A stretch of 55,106 nucleotides of DNA from Verrucomicrobia bacterium UBA1183 (lineage in GTDB: Bacteria; Verrucomicrobiota; Verrucomicrobiia; Opitutales; UBA9783), in NCBI GenBank assembly GCA_002309885.1, contig DBYP01000022.1, forward strand, positions 1-55,106, in the 5' to 3' direction. The translations under genes and the position numbers were made by a program. This document shows positions 1 to 7,654 of this stretch, one piece after another; within the stretch, counting starts at the first letter, position 1; every line of letters starts with the position of its first letter. The notes beneath the pieces were generated by a model. The model was not told where the DNA came from and made no database searches. It worked only from the letters and a program-made list of their open reading frames with translations.

Positions 1-19
1 CATTAATCGTCTTGTGCCT

Positions 20-151
20 TGGGAGAGCTTTTGTAAAAACCACCCCTCAAAGCAGGGCAGCGGCCCTGCACCCCCGTCATTTTGCAACACTGTTGCAAAA
101 TTATGGAAGTTTTTGAGGGTCCAAGGGAAGCTTTTTTCAAAAAGTTCCCTT
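20..151 (+). repeat. Interspersed multi-hairpin repeat, copy A
   Basis: Order of parts: a degenerate first hairpin, the GC palindrome GCAGGGC-AGCG-GCCCTGC (52-69), the hairpin TTTTGCAACA-C-TGTTGCAAAA (80-100), a GAGGG..AAGGG arm, and a last hairpin AAGGGAAGC..AAAGTTCCCTT. The same parts recur in order throughout the window. This copy and the next form a tandem pair with a 217-base period: bases 1-14 equal bases 218-231. Confidence 0.9.
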
Positions 152-198
152 GCGCTTTACGCTCACCTTATGATTAATAAACTATCCGTAACACGGTC

Positions 199-222
199 TA
201 ATGTATAATATATTATACATTA
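199..222. repeat. 24-bp perfect AT-rich palindrome between repeat copies
   Basis: The half-site TAATGTATAATA is followed directly by its reverse complement, giving a perfect 24-base dyad with no spacer. It lies in the roughly 80-base linker joining repeat copies A and B. The same linker, with one palindrome base changed, recurs at 54999-55022. It could be a protein-binding site or a cruciform; the role is unknown. Confidence 0.8.
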
Positions 223-235
223 ATCGTCTTGCACC

Positions 236-369
236 TTGAGAGATTTTTTGTAAAAACCACCCATCAAAGCAGGGCAGCGGCCCTGCACCTCCGTCATTTT
301 GCAACATTGTTGCAAAATTATGGAAGTTTTTGAGGGTCCAAGGGAAGCTTTTTTCAAAAAGTTCCCTTA
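236..369 (+). repeat. Interspersed multi-hairpin repeat, copy B
   Basis: Second unit of the tandem pair, nearly identical to copy A from the GC palindrome (269-286) onward. It ends about 14 bases from the proS stop codon and faces the 3' end of that minus-strand gene. Its final hairpin (AAGGGAAGC..AAAGTTCCCTT) could therefore terminate the ffh-pgpA-MBL-proS transcript. Confidence 0.9.
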
Positions 370-382
370 TTTTTAACATACC

Positions 383-1873
383 TTAATAGGCTTTTGCGAA
401 GATAGCTAAAGGACAATCGGGTTTACCGGTAAACAAGCAATTGCCGCGCTCGTGGGAATGTTTTTGCGGGAGGCAGCGGACGGTAACCTTCAATTCCTCT
501 TTAAGTTTGGCTTCAACATCGGCATCTTCGGACCAATACGCTAAAGCAAATCCGCCACTGTCTTTGAAGAATGCATAAAAACTTTCGACACGTTCGATAC
601 GCGCCATAGCTGAATCACGGAATGCTTCGGCACGTTTAAACAAGCGCTGTTGCATTTGATGTAAGCCGTCCGTAAACGTTTCCGAAAAATGCTCTATGCC
701 ATCGGTTGCCTTCTCCAATTGATCACGCCATGAGTAGGTTACCGTATTTTGTTCGACTTCTTTCGCTCCAACCTCAATAATACAGCAAACGCCCTTCTTA
801 ATCCACTGCCAACGCTTTTCACCGCCACGTAAATCGCGCAAATCCACATCGATTTGTAATGGAGAGCGCCAAGCTTGAGATTGCAGGCGTTGCTTCAAAG
901 CTTCACAGTAGCTTTCAATGGACTCCCGTTGAGCTTCATCGTGGATTATAGGCAAAATGACCGCATGGCAATTCGCAACATAAGGTGGCAGAATAAGGCC
1001 GTCATCGTCCGAATGCACCATAATAAGTGCACCAATAAGGCGTGTTGTTACGCCCCAAGAGGTCGTCCAAGCGTATTTCGTTTCTCCATCCGCATCTACG
1101 AACTGGATCTGCATGGCTTTCGCAAAATTCTGTCCCAAGAAGTGTGACGTACCCAATTGCAGTGCTTTACGATCCTGCATCATTGCTTCTAACGTATAGG
1201 TCGAAACCGCACCCGGAAAACGTTCGCTGGCGGTTTTTTCGCCTATCATCACCGGAATTGCCAGCTCTTCTTCAGCCAACTTTCTGTAAATTTCCAGCAT
1301 CTTCAGGGTCTCTTTGCGTGCTTCTTCTGCAGTTGCGTGCGCCGTATGCCCTTCTTGCCATAAAAATTCCGATGTTCTCAAAAATAGACGCGTACGCATT
1401 TCCCAACGAACCACGTTGGCCCATTGATTGATCAATAGCGGTAAATCGCGGTAAGATTGTATCCAGCGCGAAAAGGATTCTCCGATAATGGTTTCTGAGG
1501 TTGGACGTACGATGAGTGGTTCCTCAAGCGGTGAAACAGGTACCAATTGATGTTGCTCATTCAATTTTAAACGAGAATGCGTAACCACAGCACACTCTTT
1601 GGCAAAACCTTCAACGTGTTCGGCTTCTCGTTGCAAAAAGCTAACTGGGATAAACAGCGGGAAATAAGCATTTTTGTGCCCCGTCGACTTAAATTCTTTA
1701 TCTAGTTTATCGTGTATGGTTTCCCAAAGCTGGTATCCCCAAGGTTTTATGACCATACAGCCACGTACGGGCGAATTTTCCGCCAAATCTGCAGAACGAA
1801 TTACCTGCTGATACCATTCGGAGTAATTATCATTTCTTGTTGGAACAATCCCCGTCTTTTTCATAGCGCTCAT
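383..1873 (-). CDS. proS: Prolyl-tRNA synthetase, short type-3 form
   Basis: Charges tRNA-Pro with proline in the cytoplasm. The 496-residue protein has the class II core: RPTSE at 123-127 and the motif 2 segment FLRTSEFLWQEGHTAH at about 164-179. It ends in a tyrosine. Length, the absence of the ~180-residue editing insertion between motifs 2 and 3, and the Cys-containing C-terminal segment all fit the archaeal/eukaryote-like ProRS type. That type is scattered among bacteria; most bacteria have the ~570-residue editing form. The start ATG has AAGAAGG six bases upstream, one of the few clear ribosome-binding sites here. It is the last gene of the ffh-pgpA-MBL-proS run, 46 bases after the MBL gene. 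Confidence 0.95.
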   Translation of the reverse strand: MSAMKKTGIVPTRNDNYSEWYQQVIRSADLAENSPVRGCMVIKPWGYQLWETIHDKLDKEFKSTGHKNAYFPLFIPVSFLQREAEHVEGFAKECAVVTHSRLKLNEQHQLVPVSPLEEPLIVRPTSETIIGESFSRWIQSYRDLPLLINQWANVVRWEMRTRLFLRTSEFLWQEGHTAHATAEEARKETLKMLEIYRKLAEEELAIPVMIGEKTASERFPGAVSTYTLEAMMQDRKALQLGTSHFLGQNFAKAMQIQFVDADGETKYAWTTSWGVTTRLIGALIMVHSDDDGLILPPYVANCHAVILPIIHDEAQRESIESYCEALKQRLQSQAWRSPLQIDVDLRDLRGGEKRWQWIKKGVCCIIEVGAKEVEQNTVTYSWRDQLEKATDGIEHFSETFTDGLHQMQQRLFKRAEAFRDSAMARIERVESFYAFFKDSGGFALAYWSEDADVEAKLKEELKVTVRCLPQKHSHERGNCLFTGKPDCPLAIFAKAY

Positions 1874-1919
1874 TGAAAACCCTTCTTAAATCTTTTGCAA
1901 CTTTCTTATGGATAAAAAT

Positions 1920-2672
1920 TTACTCTAGTATTGGATCTACAATTTCTAAATCAAAATGTTGCTCCATTGCCAGTGGCTGAAACAAACGCTTTATGATATC
2001 TATCGAATTACAATCTTTGCTGATGTGCGCTAAACACAGCGATTTAAGGTGGTGCGGGCTATTTTTTACAAACTGAAACGCCGCTCCATTGGACAAATGC
2101 CCGGTGTCGCTTGCAATGCGTTCTTTCAAATACTGCGGACGCGATGGATGGTGCCACAAAAGATCTAAATCATGATTGGCTTCCAAAATCAAATTATCGG
2201 CTTCGATGAGAATTTTCGCCATTTCTGGAGTGATACAGCCGATATCGGTAGCCCAACAGCAGCATTGATGATCCGCTTTAAACAAAAAACCAACCGGCTC
2301 AATAGCGTCGTGAGAAGTTCGAAAGCCCAGCACCTCCAAATCATGGACATTAAAAGGCTTATTGGATTCAAAAATACTCCATTGCCCCTTCAGCTGGTAA
2401 CGTTTTTCAATCGCTTGTGCCGTTCGATAATTTGCATAAAATTTGATATTTTGGTGTTTGGATAATACCTTCAATCCGCAACAATGATCCTGATGCTCAT
2501 GTGTCAAGAAAATGCCTTCTAAATCGTCTAAGGTTAATCCGTAAGCAACCAATTTCTCTTTTATCTTCTTCCCACTGAATCCAGCATCGATGAGATAATA
2601 ATGCCCGGAACAAATCAGCAAACCACAATTTCCAGAACTGCTACTACCAAGAACTTTGATTGAGATAGCCAT
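1920..2672 (-). CDS. Metallo-beta-lactamase-fold hydrolase, YycJ/WalJ family
   Basis: A 250-residue soluble MBL-fold protein. The N-terminus IKVLGSSSSGN and the metal motif HEHQDH (residues 58-63), with later SHDA and a C-terminal LAHIS(K)DCN segment, match the YycJ/WalJ family. In Firmicutes a member sits in the walRK operon and has been linked to DNA repair and cell division; the true substrate is unsettled. Its ATG directly follows the pgpA stop codon, so translation is probably coupled. No sensor kinase or regulator lies nearby, so a Wal-pathway role is not supported by context. Confidence 0.85.
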   Translation of the reverse strand: MAISIKVLGSSSSGNCGLLICSGHYYLIDAGFSGKKIKEKLVAYGLTLDDLEGIFLTHEHQDHCCGLKVLSKHQNIKFYANYRTAQAIEKRYQLKGQWSIFESNKPFNVHDLEVLGFRTSHDAIEPVGFLFKADHQCCCWATDIGCITPEMAKILIEADNLILEANHDLDLLWHHPSRPQYLKERIASDTGHLSNGAAFQFVKNSPHHLKSLCLAHISKDCNSIDIIKRLFQPLAMEQHFDLEIVDPILE

Positions 2673-3164
2673 TTACAAAAAGATTGAAATTAAGTGCAAA
2701 ATGCAACAGGTCGCCAATGCCGCAACAACATCATCCATAACTACGCCGACTCCACCCGGTAACGCCTGTAGGCGCTTTATTCCTAAAGGTTTTACGATAT
2801 CCAATAAGCGAAACAACAAAAAACCTCCCAATATATACCACCAAACGGGATGATGTCGCATATAAGGCTGCAAGCCAATAAAACACAAAGGCATGGCAAC
2901 CATTTCATCCAAGATGATACACCCAGGATCCTTTTTTTGCAGGATAAATTCAGCTTGTGTACAAATTTCGCAAGCTAAATAGCATGTAAATCCGCACATT
3001 AGCAGATAAAAGAACGGATCCAATTCGTGAAAAAATACGGTGTACCAAATCAATCCAACAAAACTGCCATAAGTTCCTGGCATTTTTCTCCAATGGCCCA
3101 CAGGTCCTAATGTCGCTAAAGTCATTATCCAACGCGTAGGCAAAAATTGAAACAACGCTTTCAT
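2673..3164 (-). CDS. pgpA: Phosphatidylglycerophosphatase A
   Basis: Removes phosphate from phosphatidylglycerophosphate to give phosphatidylglycerol, at the cytoplasmic membrane. The 163-residue protein shows the family blocks: ATLGPVGHWRKMPGTYGS near residues 17-34, DPGCIILDEMVAMP around 79-92, and FRLLDIVKPLGIKRL followed by PGGVGVVMDDVVAAL near the C-terminus. Several hydrophobic helices separate these conserved acidic and Gly/Pro segments, as expected. Its ATG overlaps the ffh stop as ATGA. It sits between ffh and the MBL gene, all on the minus strand. Confidence 0.92.
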   Translation of the reverse strand: MKALFQFLPTRWIMTLATLGPVGHWRKMPGTYGSFVGLIWYTVFFHELDPFFYLLMCGFTCYLACEICTQAEFILQKKDPGCIILDEMVAMPLCFIGLQPYMRHHPVWWYILGGFLLFRLLDIVKPLGIKRLQALPGGVGVVMDDVVAALATCCILHLISIFL

Positions 3165-4519
3165 TTCTTAAATAAATTTTGATTCCCTAAAAAACTAGAA
3201 TTCCCAGCAAAAGAATCCAATAAGCCTCTGAGCTTTCTCGCATCCGCATTTTTCAACTTCTGCGCAAATTTTTTCATCATTTGGAAACGTTTTACAAATT
3301 TATTAAAATCAGAAATCGTTCGACCTGCTCCTTTGGTAATGCGTGCACGACGATAAGAAGAATTTAGTAAATTCGGATGCTGACGCTCTTGCTTAGTCAT
3401 CGAGAGCAAAAAACTTTCGCAGCGTTTCATTTCCTCATCGTACCCATTCGCATTTTGAAGCATAGCCATATTGGGAAGCCATTTAGAGATCCCACGATTG
3501 CCCAATTTCTTCATTTGTTGAATTTGTGCCAAAAAATCATCAAAGTTAAAATCGCCGCTCATTAAACGGTGGGTTAAGCTTTCAACCGTATTCTCATCCA
3601 TTTCTTCCTTGGCTTTTTCGACCAAAGAAACGATGTCTCCCATTCCCAGGATACGGCTCGCCATGCGATCCGGATAAAATTTTTCAAAATCTTCTAATTT
3701 CTCCCCAATACCCGAAAATTTTATCGGCAAATTTACAGCACGTTTCATGGAAAGTGCCGCACCACCTTTGGCGTCACCATCCAGTTTGGTCAGTATAACA
3801 CCTGTTAATGCCAAAGCTTCATTAAACGTTTTCGATACATTGACCGCTTCTTGTCCCAATGCACCGTCCAACACCAACAAAATTTCTTGTGGTTGTATCT
3901 GTGCCTTCAGCTCCTTAATTTCATTTACTAAAGGTTCATCGATCTGCAAACGTCCAGCAGTATCGTATATGATGACCGTACAGTTGGCTTTTTTGGCATC
4001 ACGCATCGCTTTTTCGGCAATTTCTTTAACAGGAATTGGACCGTAAGCAAAAACCGGAACATCGATTTGCTCGCCCAAAATCTTCAGTTGATCGATCGCT
4101 GCTGGTCGGTAAATATCGCAAGCAACCAACGCCGGATGTTCCCCTTTACTCTTGAGCCAAAGCGCCAATTTAGCACTCGCCGTTGTCTTACCCGAGCCTT
4201 GCAAACCGATCATCATAACATTAAGCGGCCGCTGGCTATTCAACTGAGATTCTTCGCCACCCAAAATCTCAATCAATTTGTCATAAACAATCTTGACAAC
4301 CTGCTGACCAGGTTTGACGTTTTGGAAGATTTTTTGACCGATACATTCGTTTTTTATTTCATCGATAAAATCTTTAACGATACCAAAAGCTACATCGGAA
4401 GCCAATAACGCTTTTTTAACGTCCGCCAAAGCATCTGCGATATTGTGCTCATTTAAATTATTCTTTTTAGATAAACTTGAAAAAATCTTAGAAAAGCGAT
4501 CCGACAATACTTCAAACAT
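3161..4519 (-). CDS. ffh: Signal recognition particle GTPase Ffh
   Basis: Ffh (SRP54) binds signal sequences emerging from ribosomes and, with 4.5S RNA and FtsY, targets membrane proteins to the translocon. The 452 residues include an N domain, a G domain with GLQGSGKTT (105-113), DTAGR (186-190) and TKLDG (244-248), and the C-terminal M domain from about residue 300 (QIQQMKKLG, TKQERQHP, RRARITKGAGR). It is the first gene of a four-gene minus-strand run and is divergent from the prepilin peptidase gene across a ~190-base gap. No clear Shine-Dalgarno sequence precedes its ATG. The SRP RNA gene was not seen in this window. Confidence 0.96.
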   Translation of the reverse strand: MFEVLSDRFSKIFSSLSKKNNLNEHNIADALADVKKALLASDVAFGIVKDFIDEIKNECIGQKIFQNVKPGQQVVKIVYDKLIEILGGEESQLNSQRPLNVMMIGLQGSGKTTASAKLALWLKSKGEHPALVACDIYRPAAIDQLKILGEQIDVPVFAYGPIPVKEIAEKAMRDAKKANCTVIIYDTAGRLQIDEPLVNEIKELKAQIQPQEILLVLDGALGQEAVNVSKTFNEALALTGVILTKLDGDAKGGAALSMKRAVNLPIKFSGIGEKLEDFEKFYPDRMASRILGMGDIVSLVEKAKEEMDENTVESLTHRLMSGDFNFDDFLAQIQQMKKLGNRGISKWLPNMAMLQNANGYDEEMKRCESFLLSMTKQERQHPNLLNSSYRRARITKGAGRTISDFNKFVKRFQMMKKFAQKLKNADARKLRGLLDSFAGNSSFLGNQNLFKK

Positions 4520-4677
4520 GGCATCATCTAACCACTTTTACCGCCCTTAGGGAAGACAATTTTTAAGAAAACTGTAACTTCAATACAGAATTGCTTTTCA
4601 ACGGGGAACTAAAATCAAAAACTGGAAGCGCGACGATAGAATATTTTGAATATTCCATTTTTCCTCGCTTTTAATGC

Positions 4678-4706
4678 TTGTACACAGAGTGTATTTGTGT
4701 TACAAT
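4678..4706 (+). promoter_or_regulatory. Sigma-70-type promoter of prepilin peptidase gene
   Basis: TTGTAC (4678-4683), a 17-base spacer and TACAAT (4701-4706). Transcription should begin about seven bases past the -10 box, which is exactly the A of the ATG at 4713. The mRNA would be leaderless. Confidence 0.6.
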
Positions 4707-4712
4707 GAAGCC

Positions 4713-5516
4713 ATGTTTGATCTTCCACTAGCTGTTCAGTGTTTTATCGCGGTCGTTTTTGGATGTTGCATGGGAAGTTTCCTGTGTGTGTGCGTCGAGC
4801 GTTTACCCCAAGGATTGTCGGTAATTTCGCCAGGATCGCGCTGTCTGCATTGCGGAAAGGCTATCCCGTGGTATTTAAATATACCCATCATTTCTTGGTT
4901 GTTTTTAAGAGGAAAATCGTGGTGTTGCAAAAAGTCCATTCCAATAACTTACTTTTTGAGCGAACTCATTGTTGGGCTTATGGCTGGATTGCTGTATATG
5001 CATTCGCCAAAACTTTTTATTCCTTATTTCATGCTGTTTTGTTTGCTGTGGGTTGCCTTTTTTATTGATTTGAAAATCATGATAATACCGGATGAAATAT
5101 CGCTCCTGGGTATCGTTTTCGGTGTGTTGCTGAGTTGCTTTTTCCCAGAACTGCAAGGGAAACGTGAGCCTTTTTACGGACTTATAAGAAGCGTAGAAGT
5201 TGCTTGCCTAAGCATGGGAGGATTATTCCTTTTTATTAGTATTGTTGAATTTTTTTTAAAGAAAGAGGCCATGGGGCTAGGCGATGTAAAGTTGCTGGGG
5301 TGTATCGGTGCGTTTTTAGGAGGCGAAGCTTGCCTATTCAGTTTGTTTTTTGGCGCCATACTTGGAACGGTATGCGTGCTTTTCGGATATGTTTTTCAAA
5401 AATTTTGCCTAAAACGGCGCGTAAAGTTAAGAAATAAGCGGATTCCTTTTGGCCCATTTTTAGCACTCTCGACCTTACTTTATCTATTTTTTCCTCAGCT
5501 GATGTTGAAATTGTGA
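4713..5516 (+). CDS. pilD: Type IV prepilin / pseudopilin peptidase
   Basis: Membrane aspartic protease that cleaves, and in some members N-methylates, type IV prepilins and T2SS pseudopilins. The 267 residues start GCCMGSFLCVCVERLP, then CLHC (44-47) and a CC pair (71-72) of the cytoplasmic zinc loop. The two catalytic aspartates are in IDLKIMIIPDE (D119) and GLGDVKLLG (D191). Multiple hydrophobic helices follow. The second cysteine pair is adjacent rather than CxxC. The start at 4713 is preferred over an upstream ATG at 4674 because it starts the family N-terminus and fits the promoter. It probably serves the T2SS-like genes at 48504-54868. Confidence 0.92.
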   Translation: MFDLPLAVQCFIAVVFGCCMGSFLCVCVERLPQGLSVISPGSRCLHCGKAIPWYLNIPIISWLFLRGKSWCCKKSIPITYFLSELIVGLMAGLLYMHSPKLFIPYFMLFCLLWVAFFIDLKIMIIPDEISLLGIVFGVLLSCFFPELQGKREPFYGLIRSVEVACLSMGGLFLFISIVEFFLKKEAMGLGDVKLLGCIGAFLGGEACLFSLFFGAILGTVCVLFGYVFQKFCLKRRVKLRNKRIPFGPFLALSTLLYLFFPQLMLKL

Positions 5517-5595
5517 AAAAAGTATTGGCAAAGGGACTAAAAAGCGTACGATGGATTTTTAAATGAGTTTTGAGTTGTAAAGAAAGCATAACAAA

Positions 5596-6954
5596 ATGTC
5601 ACAAAACACGTCACCAGTTTATGAGTCAACAACCGGCGTATACGCATCTGCAAGCCAAGTAAATCAACGCTATGCTTACTGGCGTTTGCGTTTGACCTAT
5701 ACCCTCATTATTGGGTACGCGGCCTACTATACCGTACGACAAAACTTTACGATCATTCGATCTTCCGAAAAATGTCCGTTCAGTATGGAAGCTATTGGTT
5801 GGGCTTTCTCAGCATTTTCCATCATATATGGTATTTTCAAGTTCATTACCGGAGCCATTTGTGACCGTTCCAGTTCGCGATTCTTTATGCCCATCGGTTT
5901 GGGTTGTGCTGCGATATGTAGTTTGATTGCGGGTTGCTGCAATTCGGCCGTTTTATTCGGTCTAGTTTACGCGGTCAGTGCCGGATTCCATTCTATGGGA
6001 TGGCCATCCGTATCGCGTACCTTAACGCAATGGTTTGGTCCACGTCAAATAGGAACCCGCTGGGGTATCGTCAACAGTTCGCACCAAATTGGAGCTATCG
6101 CTATCTTAATCGGTGGTGCTTGGCTTCTAGAGCGTTATAGCTGGCGTTATTTGTTCATCGTTCCGTCGTGTATATGTTTGGTATTGTCTTTCTGGATATG
6201 GGAACGTTTGCGCGATACGCCCGAGTCCATTGGTTTGCCGTCGCTCGAAGAACACGAAGGGTTAGTCGTCGAGAAGAAGCACGTTTTAGATCAAGTCGAA
6301 ACAAAAGAATCCTTTTTGAAGGTCTTGAAAGAGCACATCCTTTTCAATTACCGTCTGTGGATGGTTTGCATTGCCAATTTCTTCGTATATTTTGTTCGCT
6401 TGGGTTTAATGGGCTGGGGTCCGGTCATGATTGTCCAAACGCAACATTGTAGCGTTATGGAGGCTGGATGTAAAGTCGCTGGCATGGAAGCTGGCGGATT
6501 GATCGGCGGACTATTTGTGGGTTGGTTTACAGATAAGTTTATGCCCAAACGTCGCGGTATTTGTGGTGCCTACATGATGATTCTTTTAGGTGCATTAATC
6601 GCATTCTATTGGATGTTGAATACAATTGTTCAAGATCCGGTTATTCTGTCGGTTTTCCGTCGTCCGGTTGTTGATTATTTATTCTGGGCTGCCGTTGGAT
6701 TCCTGGTCTATGGGCCTCAAACGTTGGGTGGATTGTCCGGTGCAGAATTCGGTTCCAAAAAAGCGGCGGCGGCGGCGGCTGGCTTGACGGGGACTACCGG
6801 CTATTTGGGAGGCTCAGCCAGCGGTATCGGGCTTGCTATGTTGGCTCGCTATCACGGTTGGCAATCCGTTTATTTAACCTTCGTTTTCTCGTCCTTCATT
6901 GGCGGAATTTTCTTCGCACTGACATTGAGATCGCGAAAGACGAAACGAGTTTAA
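5596..6954 (+). CDS. Organophosphate:phosphate antiporter, MFS (GlpT/UhpC-like)
   Basis: A 452-residue, 12-helix MFS transporter of the organophosphate:Pi antiporter family, which takes up hexose phosphates or glycerol-3-phosphate in exchange for phosphate. Family hallmarks are the YAAYYTVRQNF segment in helix 1, FSIIYGIFKFITGAICDRSSSR after helix 2, FHSMGWPSVSRTLTQWF, and RLRDTPESIGLPSLEE before the central loop. UhpT, UhpC and GlpT cannot be told apart by eye, so the substrate is left open. It is a single-gene transcription unit closed by the hairpin at 6977-7009. Such transporters are common in host-associated PVC bacteria, a weak hint of access to host phosphosugars. Confidence 0.88.
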   Translation: MSQNTSPVYESTTGVYASASQVNQRYAYWRLRLTYTLIIGYAAYYTVRQNFTIIRSSEKCPFSMEAIGWAFSAFSIIYGIFKFITGAICDRSSSRFFMPIGLGCAAICSLIAGCCNSAVLFGLVYAVSAGFHSMGWPSVSRTLTQWFGPRQIGTRWGIVNSSHQIGAIAILIGGAWLLERYSWRYLFIVPSCICLVLSFWIWERLRDTPESIGLPSLEEHEGLVVEKKHVLDQVETKESFLKVLKEHILFNYRLWMVCIANFFVYFVRLGLMGWGPVMIVQTQHCSVMEAGCKVAGMEAGGLIGGLFVGWFTDKFMPKRRGICGAYMMILLGALIAFYWMLNTIVQDPVILSVFRRPVVDYLFWAAVGFLVYGPQTLGGLSGAEFGSKKAAAAAAGLTGTTGYLGGSASGIGLAMLARYHGWQSVYLTFVFSSFIGGIFFALTLRSRKTKRV

Positions 6955-6976
6955 TCCTTTTGCAAGTGAGTATCCT

Positions 6977-7009
6977 GCGCAATGTACCTTCGGGTATGTT
7001 GCGCTTTTT
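6977..7009 (+). terminator. Rho-independent terminator with UUCG loop
   Basis: GCGCAATGTACC (6977-6988) pairs with GGTATGTTGCGC (6993-7004) through a TTCG tetraloop, with ten Watson-Crick and two G-U pairs. TTTTT follows. It lies 22 bases after the antiporter stop codon. Confidence 0.9.
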
Positions 7010-7027
7010 ATAGTTAATATTAGGGAT

Positions 7028-7429
7028 GTGAAAAGTTGGATGAATTGTAATAAAAAAGTACATAAATGCTCGATAATAAGCACACCGTCACGCCCATATT
7101 TGAAGTGGCTGAAAGAAGGTATAAAAACAGCTGAAGGTCGGGTAAATACCGAAAAATATCGTAAGATAGCGATTGGCGATGAAATTGTATTTACCGATAC
7201 ACAAAGTGGTGATTATATCCGTGGAAGCGTTATTTTCAAACATATATACACGACATTCGAAGAAATGCTGAGAATTGAAGGTGTAAAAAACATGCTTCCA
7301 TTTTTAAACGATTCAGAGTTAAGCCGTGGCATTCAAGTGTATGAGAGTTTCCCAGGGGCCGAGCGCGTTCAACAATTCGGATGTGTCGCCATCGGACTTA
7401 ACATCATCGAATCAAGGATAAGGAACTAA
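7028..7429 (+). CDS. ASCH-domain protein
   Basis: A small protein of 133 residues from the GTG at 7028; an ATG at 7040 would give 129. The core from PYLKWLKEGIKTAEGRV through IAIGDEIVFTD and GSVIFKHIYTTFEEML to YESFPGAERVQQFGCVAIGLNII fits the ASCH fold, a PUA-like beta-barrel. ASCH proteins are thought to bind RNA or modified nucleosides, and some hydrolyse N4-acetylcytidine. The catalytic assignment of that subgroup is not claimed here. It stands alone between the antiporter terminator and aspS. Confidence 0.75.
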   Translation: MKSWMNCNKKVHKCSIISTPSRPYLKWLKEGIKTAEGRVNTEKYRKIAIGDEIVFTDTQSGDYIRGSVIFKHIYTTFEEMLRIEGVKNMLPFLNDSELSRGIQVYESFPGAERVQQFGCVAIGLNIIESRIRN

Positions 7430-7618
7430 CTTATTCGAAATTTTAGGGAAACCGCATAAGTATCCTACCTTTCTCAATCATTTTGTAACGTGTTTACAGG
7501 TCATAAAGATCATAAAAAGCGAATTTCAAGGGAACTTTTTACAAAAAATTGCTCAAAGTCGTAATATTATCCATTCACATTTTCAAAGTTGAAGTTGTAA
7601 CGTTTTTTAAAAACGTGC

Positions 7619-7648
7619 TTGAGGTTTTAAAAGAAATGTTTTTACAAT
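7619..7648 (+). promoter_or_regulatory. Promoter of aspS-uppS-cdsA
   Basis: TTGAGG (7619-7624), an 18-base spacer and TACAAT (7643-7648). The -10 box is followed by six bases (GCACCC) and then the aspS ATG at 7655, so the predicted transcription start is the A of the start codon. Confidence 0.6.
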
Positions 7649-7654
7649 GCACCC

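Noticed and set aside
5564..5595. Leaderless promoter for the organophosphate antiporter
   Set aside because: CATAAC lies only three bases before the ATG and no -35 box sits at the right distance.
7525..7555. A repeat copy before aspS
   Set aside because: CAAGGGAACTTTTTACAAAA matches one arm of the last hairpin, but the other arm and all other parts are missing; at most a relic.
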